Shown here in pieces: positions 7,190 to 15,164 of a DNA stretch of 45,115 nt. Below the pieces are notes generated by a model. The model saw nothing but the letters and a program-made list of their open reading frames with translations. It was not told the origin of the DNA and ran no database searches. The translations under genes were made by a program, and so were the position numbers. Location of the stretch: positions 1 to 45,115 of the forward strand of contig CADCVE010000025.1 of NCBI GenBank assembly GCA_902806065.1, in the 5' to 3' direction. This DNA is from an uncultured Rubrobacteraceae bacterium (lineage in GTDB: Bacteria; Actinomycetota; Rubrobacteria; Rubrobacterales; Rubrobacteraceae). The stretch's first letter is position 1; the number at the start of each line of letters is the position of its first letter.

Positions 7190-10066
7190 ATGGCGGAAGA
7201 TATCTTCGGCGCGCGCACCAAGCTCACCACCGGCTCTGATGAGGTGGAGATATACAGTCTCAAGACTCTGGACGACAAGATCGAAGGTGACGTATTCTCC
7301 CTGCCGTTCTCCATCCGGGTGATGTTGGAGTCGCTGCTACGCAATGCTGGCGGGAAGTTCGTTTCGGAGGAGGACGTGGAGGCTCTCGCCAACTGGCCGG
7401 AATCCGTGGGGGGGGAGCTGGCCTATCTTCCGGCGCGGGTCGTCATGCAGGACTTTACCGGGGTCCCGGCGATCGTGGATCTGGCGGCGATGCGGAGTGC
7501 GATGGAGAGCGTCGGGGGAGACCCGACGAGGATCAACCCGCTCGTGCCGACGGACCTGGTGATAGACCACTCCGTACAGGTAGACGCCTTCGGCTCGGCC
7601 TCGGCGCTGCAGTTCAACGCCGAGCGCGAGTTCGAGCGCAATCACGAGCGCTACGAGTTCCTGAAGTGGGGCCAGCAGGCCTTCGACAACTTTTCCGTCG
7701 TACCGCCCGCGACCGGCATTGTCCATCAGGTCAACCTGGAGTACCTGGCAAAGGGTGTGATCGTGAAGGACGGCGTGGCAATGCCGGATACGTTGGTGGG
7801 AACGGACAGTCACACCACCATGATCAACGGCCTCGGCGTCCTCGGGTGGGGCGTCGGTGGGATCGAGGCGGAGGCTGTAACCCTCGGCCAGCCGTACTAC
7901 CTGCTCGTCCCGGAGGTTATCGGCTTCAAGCTGACCGGCGCCCTGCAGGAAGGCGTTACCGCCACTGACCTGGTGTTGACCGTAACGCAGCAGCTCCGTG
8001 CCCACGGCGTCGTCGGCAAGTTCGTGGAGTTCTACGGCGAGGGCTTGAGCAAGCTGGCGTTGCCGGACCGGGCAACCATCGCGAACATGTCGCCGGAGTT
8101 TGGGGCGACGTGTACGTTCTTCCCGGTGGACGAGGAGACGCTCAAGTACCTGCGGGGCACGGGGCGGGATGAAGAGCTGGTCGAGTTGGTCGAGGTGTAC
8201 TGCAAGGAGCAGGGCCTCTGGCGCACCGACGAGCAGCCAGAGCCGCGCTTCTCGGAGACGCTGGAGTTGGACATGGACACCGTCGAGTCGAGCCTCGCGG
8301 GTCCGCGCCGCCCGCAGGACCGGCTCTCGCTCTCGGATATGCAGCCGTCCTTCCGGCAGGCGCTGGGTGAGATGGTCGGCATGGACCACGCGCTGGTGAG
8401 CAACGGCTCCGCTAACGGCTCGTCCAATGGACACGCGGACGTCTCCACCGGTGAGAGCCCCGACGACGACCACACCTCGGATGACACAGAGTCGATGGAG
8501 GCAAGCGATACGCCGGGCGGTGCGGCGGACGCGACAGGTGAGGGCGAGCCGGACCAGACCTCCGGCGGCGAGCCTGAGAGCGGCGAGTCCGAGGCTGTAC
8601 CCTCCGGTGAGATCACCGTCACCGTGGACGGTGAGGAGATCTATCTCAAGCATGGCTCCGCCGTCATAGCCGCCATAACGAGCTGCACGAACACCTCGAA
8701 CCCATCGGTAATGATGGGCGCCGGGCTGCTGGCGAAAAAAGCCGTCGAGAAGGGTCTCTCGGTAGAGTCCCACGTGAAGACGAGCCTAGCGCCTGGTTCC
8801 AAGGTCGTTACGGAGTACCTGCAGACCTCGGACCTGCTGCCGTACCTGGAGGAGCTTGGGTTCGACGTGGTGGGGTATGGATGCACGACTTGTATAGGGA
8901 ACTCCGGGCCGCTGGCCGAGGAGATCTCGCAGGCCGTCGATGAGAACGGCCTCGTGGTCGCCGCCGTCCTCTCGGGCAACCGTAACTTCGACGGGAGGAT
9001 CAACCCGGACGTCAAGGCCAACTACCTGGCCTCCCCGCCGCTCGTCGTTGCCTACGCGCTCGCGGGGACGGTCGACATCGATCTCTCCAGGGACCCGCTC
9101 GGCGAAGACGAAAACGGCGATCCCGTGTACCTCAAGGACATCTGGCCGTCGCAGGAGGAGGTAGCGCGCGAGGTCGAGAGTGCCCTGGATCCCGGCATCT
9201 ACACGAAGCAGTACGCGAACGTGTACACCGGCAACGAGCAGTGGAACGAGGTGGAGGTACCCGAGGGCGCGCTCTTCGAGTGGGACCCGGACTCGACCTA
9301 CATCCAGGAGCCGAACTTCTTCAAGGACCTCGACCCCGACGCCGCGGACCTGGAGGACATCGAGGGCGCGCGCGTCCTTGTAAAGGTGGGAGATTCCGTG
9401 ACGACGGACCATATCTCGCCGGCCGGCGCTATACCCTCCAAGATGCCGGCGGGGCAGTACCTTATCGAGAAGGGTGTGGAATCGCGCAACTTCAACTCCT
9501 TCGGCTCCCGCCGCGGCAACCATGAGGTGATGGTGCGCGGCACCTTCGGCAACATACGCCTGAGGAACGAGTTGGTGGAGAAAGAAGGTGGCTACACCAT
9601 CCACCTCCCGGATGGCGAAGAGACCACGGTCTACGACGCGGCGATGAAGTATCAGGAGGAGGGCGTGCCGCTGGTCGTCCTCGCGGGTAAGGAGTACGGC
9701 ACCGGCTCCTCGCGCGACTGGGCCGCCAAGGGCTCGTTCCTCCTGGGCGTAAAGGCCGTTATCGCCGAGAGCTTCGAGCGCATACACCGCTCTAACCTCA
9801 TTGGTATGGGCGTCCTACCCGTGCAGTACGCGGACGGTGAGGATGCCGAGTCACTCGGTCTCACCGGACACGAGTCCTTCGACATCACCGGCCTCTCGGA
9901 CCTGGAAGCTGGATCCGAACTTACCGTAAAAGCCACGAGCGACGACGGCGAGTCCAAGGAGTTCAAGGTCAAGGCCCGCGTCGACTCGCCGGTCGAGGTC
10001 GAGTACCTGCGTAATGGCGGTATCCTACACACCGTTCTGCGGCAGATGCTCAAGGAGAACGACTAG
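7190..10066 (+). CDS. acnA: Aconitate hydratase A with an acidic insert
   Basis: A 958-residue aconitase/IRP-type enzyme (usual length about 890-900) interconverting citrate and isocitrate in the TCA cycle. The 4Fe-4S cysteines are Cys499 ([10 protein letters not shown]), Cys565 and Cys568 ([12 protein letters not shown]). The swivel domain is at the C-terminus ([10 protein letters not shown], about residue 842 on). The extra length is a low-complexity stretch at about residues 402-471, made of Ser, Gly, Asp, Glu, Thr and Ala with no Lys, Arg or aromatic residue. It sits just before the first cluster cysteine domain, where other aconitases have a short linker. The start ATG has only a weak ribosome site (AAGAGG). 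It is probably monocistronic: a perfect hairpin follows the stop. Confidence 0.96.
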   Translation: MAEDIFGARTKLTTGSDEVEIYSLKTLDDKIEGDVFSLPFSIRVMLESLLRNAGGKFVSEEDVEALANWPESVGGELAYLPARVVMQDFTGVPAIVDLAAMRSAMESVGGDPTRINPLVPTDLVIDHSVQVDAFGSASALQFNAEREFERNHERYEFLKWGQQAFDNFSVVPPATGIVHQVNLEYLAKGVIVKDGVAMPDTLVGTDSHTTMINGLGVLGWGVGGIEAEAVTLGQPYYLLVPEVIGFKLTGALQEGVTATDLVLTVTQQLRAHGVVGKFVEFYGEGLSKLALPDRATIANMSPEFGATCTFFPVDEETLKYLRGTGRDEELVELVEVYCKEQGLWRTDEQPEPRFSETLELDMDTVESSLAGPRRPQDRLSLSDMQPSFRQALGEMVGMDHALVSNGSANGSSNGHADVSTGESPDDDHTSDDTESMEASDTPGGAADATGEGEPDQTSGGEPESGESEAVPSGEITVTVDGEEIYLKHGSAVIAAITSCTNTSNPSVMMGAGLLAKKAVEKGLSVESHVKTSLAPGSKVVTEYLQTSDLLPYLEELGFDVVGYGCTTCIGNSGPLAEEISQAVDENGLVVAAVLSGNRNFDGRINPDVKANYLASPPLVVAYALAGTVDIDLSRDPLGEDENGDPVYLKDIWPSQEEVAREVESALDPGIYTKQYANVYTGNEQWNEVEVPEGALFEWDPDSTYIQEPNFFKDLDPDAADLEDIEGARVLVKVGDSVTTDHISPAGAIPSKMPAGQYLIEKGVESRNFNSFGSRRGNHEVMVRGTFGNIRLRNELVEKEGGYTIHLPDGEETTVYDAAMKYQEEGVPLVVLAGKEYGTGSSRDWAAKGSFLLGVKAVIAESFERIHRSNLIGMGVLPVQYADGEDAESLGLTGHESFDITGLSDLEAGSELTVKATSDDGESKEFKVKARVDSPVEVEYLRNGGILHTVLRQMLKEND

Positions 10067-10077
10067 GGAACAGCAAA

Positions 10078-10115
10078 CGAGGGTCGGTGGGCGCGTCCGG
10101 GCTCTCCGACCCTCG
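10078..10115 (+). terminator. Hairpin terminator after aconitase
   Basis: A 10-bp perfect stem, CGAGGGTCGG (10078-10087) with CCGACCCTCG (10106-10115), starts 11 bases after the aconitase stop codon. There is no T-run, as is common in GC-rich bacteria. Confidence 0.7.
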
Positions 10116-10137
10116 CTAACCGCGCGTAATAGCGTGG

Positions 10138-10338
10138 TTGGTGCGTTCGGGTTACTGGCTCCTCTTTACGGGCGACTATCGTTTGAGACTTGCCGTCGCT
10201 GCTCTTACCACCGCGCTGCTGGTAGCGTCCTTTGCTTACGATGGTACCTACATCACGGTGCATCTAGCCGTCGCGACGGGGATAATAAGTTCCGCAAGAG
10301 CGCTGGGAGCCAGAATGCCGCGATCAAGTAACGTCTGA
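10138..10338 (+). CDS. Possible small membrane protein
   Basis: A 66-codon frame (TTG at 10138 or GTG at 10141) encodes two hydrophobic stretches (about residues 16-34 and 39-53, ending ALGARMPRSSNV). It lies between the aconitase terminator and the 2-hydroxyacid dehydrogenase. There is no ribosome site in front of either start, and no family is recognised. It may be chance, since the region is short and open in other frames too. Confidence 0.3.
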   Translation: MVRSGYWLLFTGDYRLRLAVAALTTALLVASFAYDGTYITVHLAVATGIISSARALGARMPRSSNV

Positions 10339-10355
10339 CAAAGAACGGGGAGGTT

Positions 10356-11312
10356 ATGGCCGAAAGAGTCCTCGTAACCCGCGAGATACCTGAAGAGGGG
10401 CTTCGCCCCCTCAAAGACTTCGAAGTAACCGTCCTCTCCGAAAAAATACCGGAGCGCGGCGAGCTTTTGGAGGCCGTGAAAGGCGCCGCAGGCGTTCTCT
10501 CCACCCTCACCGAGAATGTAGACGCCGAGTTTATGGACGCTGCGGGCGACGGCCTCAAGGTAGTCGCCAACATGGCCGTCGGCTACGACAACGTAGATAT
10601 CGACGCCGCGCAAGAGAGGGGCGTGGTCGTTACCAACACTCCCGGGGTGTTGGACGAGACTACCGCCGATACCGCGTTCATGCTGCTGCTCGCGGCGGCG
10701 CGGCGCCTGGGGGAGGGGGAGAGGATCGTGCGAGCGGGCAGGTGGGAGGCGTGGGGCCCGAAGATGCTCACCGGTCCGGACGTCTGGGGTAAGAGGCTCG
10801 GGATACTGGGGTTCGGCGGTATCGGGCAGGCCGTCGCCCGACGTGCTAGAGGCTTTGGCATGGAGATTCTGTACTACAACCGCTCCCGCAAAGAGGAGGC
10901 CGAAAGAGCGCTTGGAGCCCAATACCTGGATCTCGACGAGCTTCTGCGTACCTGTGACTTCTTCTCCATCCACACCCCGCTTACCGAAGAGACCAAACAC
11001 CTCATCGGCGCGCCTGAGTTCGAGAAGATGAAGACCGAGGCTGTCCTGGTCAACACTTCGCGTGGGCCGGTGGTGGATGAGGCGGCGCTTGCGGACGCGC
11101 TCGCGGAGGGGCGCATCTTCGCCGCCGGGCTGGACGTGTATGAGGAGGAGCCGAAGGTGCATCCAAAACTACTTGAGTTGGAGAACGTCGTGCTCGCGCC
11201 GCACATTGGTAGTGCGTCCATAGAGACGCGGGATAAGATGGCGGTGACGGCGGGTGAGGACCTGCGGGCCGTGTTGCGGGGTGAGCGACCGAAGAACCCG
11301 GTCGAGGGATAG
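10356..11312 (+). CDS. D-2-hydroxyacid dehydrogenase (glyoxylate/hydroxypyruvate reductase type)
   Basis: A 318-aa NAD(P)-dependent D-isomer-specific dehydrogenase. The nucleotide-binding domain carries GFGGIGQAVARRARGFG. The catalytic triad regions are intact: Arg in VLVNTSRGPVVDEAAL, Glu in LDVYEEEP, and His in VLAPHIGSAS. Overall form fits the GyaR/glycerate dehydrogenase branch, which reduces glyoxylate or hydroxypyruvate; the exact substrate cannot be read from sequence. The ATG follows GGGGAGGTT. It is the first gene of a three-gene run, 16 bp before the cyclophilin-like gene and then the SDR, which suggests an operon. Confidence 0.9.
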   Translation: MAERVLVTREIPEEGLRPLKDFEVTVLSEKIPERGELLEAVKGAAGVLSTLTENVDAEFMDAAGDGLKVVANMAVGYDNVDIDAAQERGVVVTNTPGVLDETTADTAFMLLLAAARRLGEGERIVRAGRWEAWGPKMLTGPDVWGKRLGILGFGGIGQAVARRARGFGMEILYYNRSRKEEAERALGAQYLDLDELLRTCDFFSIHTPLTEETKHLIGAPEFEKMKTEAVLVNTSRGPVVDEAALADALAEGRIFAAGLDVYEEEPKVHPKLLELENVVLAPHIGSASIETRDKMAVTAGEDLRAVLRGERPKNPVEG

Positions 11313-11328
11313 AAAGGTAGGGGACGGC

Positions 11329-11709
11329 ATGGCGAAGCGCGTGACGGTAAGAGGGGATGAAGCGGAGATCACGGTAGAGTTAGACGAGGGGGCAGTGGCG
11401 AGCGAGTTGTGGGACCGGCTCCCGATGCAGTCAAAGGCGAGGCTGCATGGGGAGCAGCTGCATTTCCCCGTCCTCATGCCCTCGGCTACCGAAGCCCCGG
11501 ATCGCTACGAGATAGAGACCGGAGACGTCGCCTACTGGCCTGTGGACGATGCCCTCTGCCTCTTCTTCGGCGAGACGCCCGCGAGGACCGACAAAGGTAG
11601 CCCCGTCGCATCGGTCGGCAGGATCGTCGCGGGCATCGAGGACTGCAAGCTCGTCCGCCAGAACGAGACGCTAAAGATAGAAGCGGCGGAAGGACAGGGG
11701 GAGCGATAG
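11329..11709 (+). CDS. Cyclophilin-like fold protein (TM1367/DUF369 type)
   Basis: A 126-aa protein with the hallmarks of the small cyclophilin-like family typified by TM1367: an N-terminal strand with ITVELDE, a central LHGEQLHFPVLMP, the strongly conserved GDVAYWPVDDALCLFFGETP, and VGRIVAGIEDC. Molecular function is not established for the family. The ATG is preceded by AGGTAGGGG. It lies between the dehydrogenase and the SDR and overlaps the latter by 4 bases, so the three are probably co-translated. Confidence 0.82.
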   Translation: MAKRVTVRGDEAEITVELDEGAVASELWDRLPMQSKARLHGEQLHFPVLMPSATEAPDRYEIETGDVAYWPVDDALCLFFGETPARTDKGSPVASVGRIVAGIEDCKLVRQNETLKIEAAEGQGER

Positions 11710-12497
11710 AAACGGACGCAGACACCAGGGCCGCCCTCGTAACCGGCGCCGCCCGCGGTATCGGCCGCAAGGTTGCCCTCACCCTGGCGGAGAGGGGTTA
11801 CGCGATAGCAGCCAACGACCTCGTAAAGCCGGAAGAGACTCTGGAGGATCTGGAGCGGACCGAATCCCGCGCGTTCTCCGTTCCCGGCGACGTCTCCGAC
11901 GAAGCGTCGGTGCGCGGGATGGTCGAGGCGGTGTTGGGCGAGTTCGGCAGGATAGATGTGCTCGTGAACAACGCCGGTATCAGCACTATCGTTCCCGCCG
12001 AGGAGACGACCCTCGCCGATTGGGAGCGGACCCTCGCCGTAAACCTGACCGGTCCGTTCCTGATGAGCCGCGAGTTCGGCAAGGAGATGTTGCGGCAGGG
12101 CTCCGGGAGCATCGTCAACGTCAGCTCCGTGGCGGGTCTACTCGGGATCTCCGACCGGGCGGCATACAACGCGAGCAAGCACGGCCTCATTGGGCTGACG
12201 CGTACCCTCGCCGCCGAGTGGGGCGGGCGCGGAGTACGCGTCAACGCCGTCTGTCCGGGATGGGTGAAGACGGAGATGGATGAGGAGGACCAGGGAGCCG
12301 GTGGCTACACCGACGCGGACATCGAAGGCCGCGTCCCAATGGGCCGCTTCGCGCGTCCGGAGGACATAGCTCAGGCCGTCGCGTTCCTCGCGGACCAGGA
12401 TCTCAGCGGGTTCGTCAACGGACATACCCTATCCGTTGATGGCGGCTGGTTCGGAGACGGGAGCTGGGAGAGCTTGCGGAACCGCAAGCAACAGTAG
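11706..12497 (+). CDS. Short-chain dehydrogenase/reductase with an apparent ATA start
   Basis: A classical SDR (263 aa if read from 11706). It has the cofactor motif TGAARGIG (residues 13-20), NNAG, the catalytic Ser in VSSVAG, Tyr154 and Lys158 in YNASK, and the C-terminal NGHTLSVDGGW. The closest general type is FabG-like reductases. The Rossmann motif must be part of the protein, yet no in-frame ATG, GTG or TTG exists before the GTG at 11910, which lies far inside the fold. A run of G residues (ACAGGGGGAG) ends 2 bases before an ATA at 11706, whose ATAG overlaps the stop of the previous gene. ATA, or an ACG at 11712, is therefore the likely start by coupling, unless the base is a mutation or error. 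Confidence 0.85.
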   Translation: METDADTRAALVTGAARGIGRKVALTLAERGYAIAANDLVKPEETLEDLERTESRAFSVPGDVSDEASVRGMVEAVLGEFGRIDVLVNNAGISTIVPAEETTLADWERTLAVNLTGPFLMSREFGKEMLRQGSGSIVNVSSVAGLLGISDRAAYNASKHGLIGLTRTLAAEWGGRGVRVNAVCPGWVKTEMDEEDQGAGGYTDADIEGRVPMGRFARPEDIAQAVAFLADQDLSGFVNGHTLSVDGGWFGDGSWESLRNRKQQ

Positions 12498-12601
12498 CGG
12501 CTGCTACTGAACCTCTCCGCTACCCCGGTGCGCATTGGTTCACAAGCTACGTCTTGCAACGCTCTCGAAGAAGGATAGCATCTAGGTGCAAGGAGCATCT
12601 A

Positions 12602-13102
12602 ATGAGGAGGCCCAAGATCTTTCCGGCGAGCGTACTGTTGGTTACGGATGGTTCCAGGGAGGCTACGATAGCCGCTGAGGCGGCGGTGGAATTGGCTAAC
12701 GGCACCGGTTCGGAGCTGCATGTAGTTCACGTTGTCTCGACGGCTCAGGAGATGCCGTATCCTCATCCGCTCACGAAGGAGAGGGGTGAGGCTCTTCTGG
12801 AGGCCAGGAAGCTGCGTGGCCTGACGCTATTGGACAAGCGGGTCATGTGGATAGAGAGCCTTGGTGGAAAGGTCGCGGGATCGTATTACAGGGAAGGGAA
12901 GGCGGAGGACGAGGTCATTCGCCTCGGTGAAGAGTTGGAGGCCGGGTTGGTGATCGTTGGCGGGCGGAAGCTCGGTTGGTTGGAGCGCGCCTTCGCCGAC
13001 AACCTTCCCGGGAGGCTCCTGCGCCGCGCGAACCGGCCGGTCATGGTCGTGCGCGACCCGGCGGCGCACAAGCCAGAGAAGGCGTCAGACCTGCGTCAAT
13101 AA
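12602..13102 (+). CDS. Universal stress protein (UspA family)
   Basis: A single-domain UspA-family protein of 166 aa. The N-terminal strand VLLVTDGS and helix (about 10-40), the LHVVHVVS strand and the C-terminal VIVGGRKLGWLERAF...RRANRPVMVVRDP are diagnostic. The ATP-binding loop, usually G-x2-G-x9-G-S/T, is altered: a DN replaces the Gly-Ser, so nucleotide binding is doubtful. The ATG at 12602 follows CAAGGAGCATCT. The frame is open further upstream without a ribosome site. It is a monocistronic gene facing the rhodanese gene across a shared hairpin. Confidence 0.88.
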   Translation: MRRPKIFPASVLLVTDGSREATIAAEAAVELANGTGSELHVVHVVSTAQEMPYPHPLTKERGEALLEARKLRGLTLLDKRVMWIESLGGKVAGSYYREGKAEDEVIRLGEELEAGLVIVGGRKLGWLERAFADNLPGRLLRRANRPVMVVRDPAAHKPEKASDLRQ

Positions 13103-13109
13103 TCATGGA

Positions 13110-13139
13110 CGGGAGGACGGCCTTGCAGCTGTCCTCCCG
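13110..13139. terminator. Bidirectional terminator between convergent genes
   Basis: A 9-bp perfect stem, CGGGAGGAC (13110-13118) with GTCCTCCCG (13131-13139), lies in the 51-bp gap between the universal stress protein (plus) and the rhodanese gene (minus), and can serve both. Confidence 0.75.
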
Positions 13140-13153
13140 CGCCATTTCGGTAT

Positions 13154-13498
13154 CTAGCGCTCCGCCAATGCCGCGCCACTCTCGGTTGGAAACCCTGCCT
13201 CTATCCAGTCCTGTTTGCCCTCTTCGTAGTCGTAGACGTTCTCGTAGCCCAAAGCTATCAGCCGCCGGGCTGCCTGGGGCGAGTTCTGGCAGGCCTTGTT
13301 CGAGCAGTAGACGACGATCTCAGCCGATTTGTCCGGCAACATAGCCGGTGCAAGCTCCTCGACCTCCGTGTGGGGGATGTTGATGGCCCCTGGCAGATGC
13401 GCATCCTCGTAATATCCGGGTCCCAGAGTCTCCACGACGACAAGATCCTCGCTCCGGTCTATCTTCGTCTTCAACTCCTCACGCGTAATCTCCGTGAT
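13154..13498 (-). CDS. Rhodanese-domain protein
   Basis: A single rhodanese domain (114 aa from 13498). It has GYYEDAHLPGAINIPHTEV, typical of the fold, and the active-site Cys in VVYCSNKACQNS. Family members transfer sulfane sulfur or act as simple thiol-phosphatase-like proteins. Start choice: the only standard start is a TTG at 13474 with GAGGAG immediately against it, which is too close. Coding character extends upstream (TEITREEL), and GAAGGAG stands 7 bases before an ATC at 13498 (or 4 before an ACG at 13501). The start is therefore probably ATC or ACG. It lies 48 bp downstream of the CDGSH gene on the same strand, likely one transcript. Confidence 0.87.
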   Translation of the reverse strand: MTEITREELKTKIDRSEDLVVVETLGPGYYEDAHLPGAINIPHTEVEELAPAMLPDKSAEIVVYCSNKACQNSPQAARRLIALGYENVYDYEEGKQDWIEAGFPTESGAALAER

Positions 13499-13546
13499 CG
13501 TTTTTCTCCTTCAGTGATTTTTCTTCCCCGACATCCGGAGGCGGGC

Positions 13547-13765
13547 CTAACCTTTCTCTTGAATAACCCGCCGCGCCGCCCGGAAACCGACCCTGGAATG
13601 CGCCCCGTCGCAGAACGGCTTCTTCGTAGAAGCCCCGCACCGGCATAGCGCTATGGTCTCCTTTTCGGTCGGGTACTCGTTGCCGCCGGCGTCCTCGATC
13701 ACAACCGGCCCCGTTACCAAAAACGGCCCGTTATCATATGCGGAGATCCTGGTCTGCTCAGCCAC
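13547..13765 (-). CDS. CDGSH-type iron-sulfur protein
   Basis: A 72-aa protein with the complete 2Fe-2S CDGSH signature, CRCGASTKKPFCDGAH (three Cys and one His ligand). The N-terminal half contains YDNGPFLVTGPVVIED, common in bacterial stand-alone forms. The GTG at 13765 is chosen because a near-perfect anti-16S match, AGGAGGTGA, precedes it. It is divergent from the MarR gene across two palindromes and followed by the rhodanese gene, suggesting a redox or sulfur-linked unit controlled by that regulator. Confidence 0.93.
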   Translation of the reverse strand: MAEQTRISAYDNGPFLVTGPVVIEDAGGNEYPTEKETIALCRCGASTKKPFCDGAHSRVGFRAARRVIQEKG

Positions 13766-13803
13766 GTTCACCTCCTCTCTACTAAGTAGTTGTGTATACA
13801 CTA

Positions 13804-13817
13804 GTTGCTAATGCAAC
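13804..13817. promoter_or_regulatory. Candidate MarR operator 1
   Basis: A perfect inverted repeat, GTTGC-TAAT-GCAAC, lies in the divergent region. On the minus strand it falls between a TTTGTT and a TATACA that could be the -35 and -10 of the CDGSH gene (16-bp spacer), so binding would block that promoter. Confidence 0.7.
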
Positions 13818-13839
13818 AAAAAAAGAGTATCACGAGTAC

Positions 13840-13853
13840 GTTGCATGTGCAAC
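13840..13853. promoter_or_regulatory. Candidate MarR operator 2
   Basis: The same half-sites as operator 1 (GTTGC-ATGT-GCAAC), 36 bp away centre to centre. A TATTAT at 13854-13859 directly beside it may be the -10 of the MarR gene, so this site would give autoregulation. Confidence 0.7.
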
Positions 13854-13902
13854 TATTATCGGGTATTGTTCTCGCATGGTTGGGAGAGGGGATTTAGCTC
13901 TT

Positions 13903-14352
13903 ATGGTGGGGCTCGAAGGGTCGCGCGACGTGGCGTGGCGGGCATTTATTACGGCTCACGCGTTGGTGATCGAGCGGATAGAACGGGAACTGGCCGATGC
14001 GGGGCTGCCACCTCTGGGTTGGTACGATGTGTTGCTGGAGCTCTCGGTAGCTCCAGGTCGGCGGCTGCGGATGCACGAGTTGGCCCGGGCCGTGGTCCTC
14101 AGCCGCAGCGGTTTGACCAGGCTGGTGGACCGCCTGGAGAGGGCGAGCCTCTTGCGTCGCGAGCCGGACCCCGCCGACAGGCGCGGCTCGTTCGCCGTCT
14201 TGACGGACGAGGGGGCGGCGGTGCGCGAGCGAATGTGGCCGGTCTACGCCCGGGGTATCGCCGAACACTTCGGCAAGCACCTGGGCGACGAGGAGGTAGA
14301 GGTTCTTACAGGGGCGTTGAAGCGGGTGCTCGGCGCGGCGCGCGAGGTTTAG
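13903..14352 (+). CDS. MarR-family transcriptional regulator
   Basis: A winged-helix regulator of 149 aa. The DNA-binding part is seen in MHELARAVVLSRSGLTRLVDRLERASLLRREPDPADRR, followed by the wing and the dimerisation helix near the C-terminus. The ATG at 13903 gives a normal MarR length; GAGAGGGG lies 11 bases before it. An ATG at 13876 is in frame but has no ribosome site. It is divergent from the CDGSH-rhodanese pair with two identical-armed palindromes between them, so it most likely represses both itself and that pair. The gene overlaps the convergent CGNR gene by 4 bases. Confidence 0.9.
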   Translation: MVGLEGSRDVAWRAFITAHALVIERIERELADAGLPPLGWYDVLLELSVAPGRRLRMHELARAVVLSRSGLTRLVDRLERASLLRREPDPADRRGSFAVLTDEGAAVRERMWPVYARGIAEHFGKHLGDEEVEVLTGALKRVLGAAREV

Positions 14353-14978
14353 CTTTGAGCTTCGGGACGGCGTTGGCGCCGGTAGTGCGCGGCAGCCTTC
14401 ATCCTGTTGCCGCAGCCGCTCATGCTGCACCAGCGGCGGGCGTGGTTCTTGCTCGTGTCGTAGAAGTGGAGTACGCAGGCAGGGTTCTCACACTTCTTGA
14501 GTAGCGAGGGGACGCCCCTTAGCAGAAGGTCGGCCGCCGACTCGGCGAGCGGCACGATCGCGTTGATCTCCTCGTCGCGCTCCGCTACAAACTGCTCCTC
14601 TAACCCCTCGTCCGTGCAGGCTACCTGCGCGTAACCGGGGCGGGAGCGGAGCAGCGCGTTGATCTCGTCGAGCGTCTCTTGCCTGACCGGCTCTCCTCCC
14701 AGGATATCCTCGATCAGCCCGAACAAGACCTCCCGGAACGCCAGCGCCCGTCCGAACACCCGCTCTCCCTCCGGCCCGTCGCCCCACCTCTCCTTCGCCT
14801 CCTCGGCCTCTTCCGGACCCAAAACCCCAGCCTCCAGGAGCCACCGTACCAGATCCGAGTAAGTGCCCAAGAGGTCCACCGAACGTCCATCCTCTACAAG
14901 CCGGGTGTTAGCGAAGTCCAGGCACAAGTAGTTGCCGACAAAAATAAACCCCGAAACCGATCCCTCCCCAAACGCCAT
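14349..14978 (-). CDS. CGNR zinc-finger / ABATE-domain regulator
   Basis: A 209-aa protein with an N-terminal ABATE (putative stress-induced regulator) domain (FVGNYLCLDFANTR) and a C-terminal CGNR zinc finger, CENPACVLHFYD...RRWCSMSGCGNRMKAAAHYRR. Its four Cys, two before and two after the central segment, would bind zinc. The family is thought to regulate transcription, but targets are rarely known. The ATG at 14978 follows GGAG with 6-base spacing; a TTG at 14990 is less likely. It converges on the MarR gene and overlaps its end by 4 bases. Upstream it is divergent from the VOC gene, whose promoter may be one of its targets. Confidence 0.88.
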   Translation of the reverse strand: MAFGEGSVSGFIFVGNYLCLDFANTRLVEDGRSVDLLGTYSDLVRWLLEAGVLGPEEAEEAKERWGDGPEGERVFGRALAFREVLFGLIEDILGGEPVRQETLDEINALLRSRPGYAQVACTDEGLEEQFVAERDEEINAIVPLAESAADLLLRGVPSLLKKCENPACVLHFYDTSKNHARRWCSMSGCGNRMKAAAHYRRQRRPEAQS

Positions 14979-15065
14979 CGTCTTCTCCAAAAAACTTCAG
15001 GAGCACTTTGACCTGCAAAATCGTACAAAGGCTTTCCACTGATATTTTAACCATTAAAAATACCC

Positions 15066-15093
15066 TTGACAAGTTAGAACAACTTCATATAAC
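15066..15093 (+). promoter_or_regulatory. Promoter of the VOC gene with an internal palindrome
   Basis: TTGACA (15066-15071), a 16-bp spacer and TATAAC (15088-15093) form the best plus-strand sigma-70-like promoter in the window. The spacer is largely the inverted repeat AAGTT-AGAAC-AACTT (15071-15085), a likely repressor site. The region is AT-rich compared with its surroundings. Confidence 0.7.
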
Positions 15094-15164
15094 CTGTGAC
15101 ATAGCAGTTTAAAGGTTAGGGACTTGTGGTAAGTTCCGGCCTCGATTCAGGAGGAGGTTCCGGT

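Noticed and set aside
8786-9787. Long minus-strand frame inside aconitase
   Set aside because: It is the complement of the aconitase gene in GC-rich DNA, with no ribosome site and no domain.
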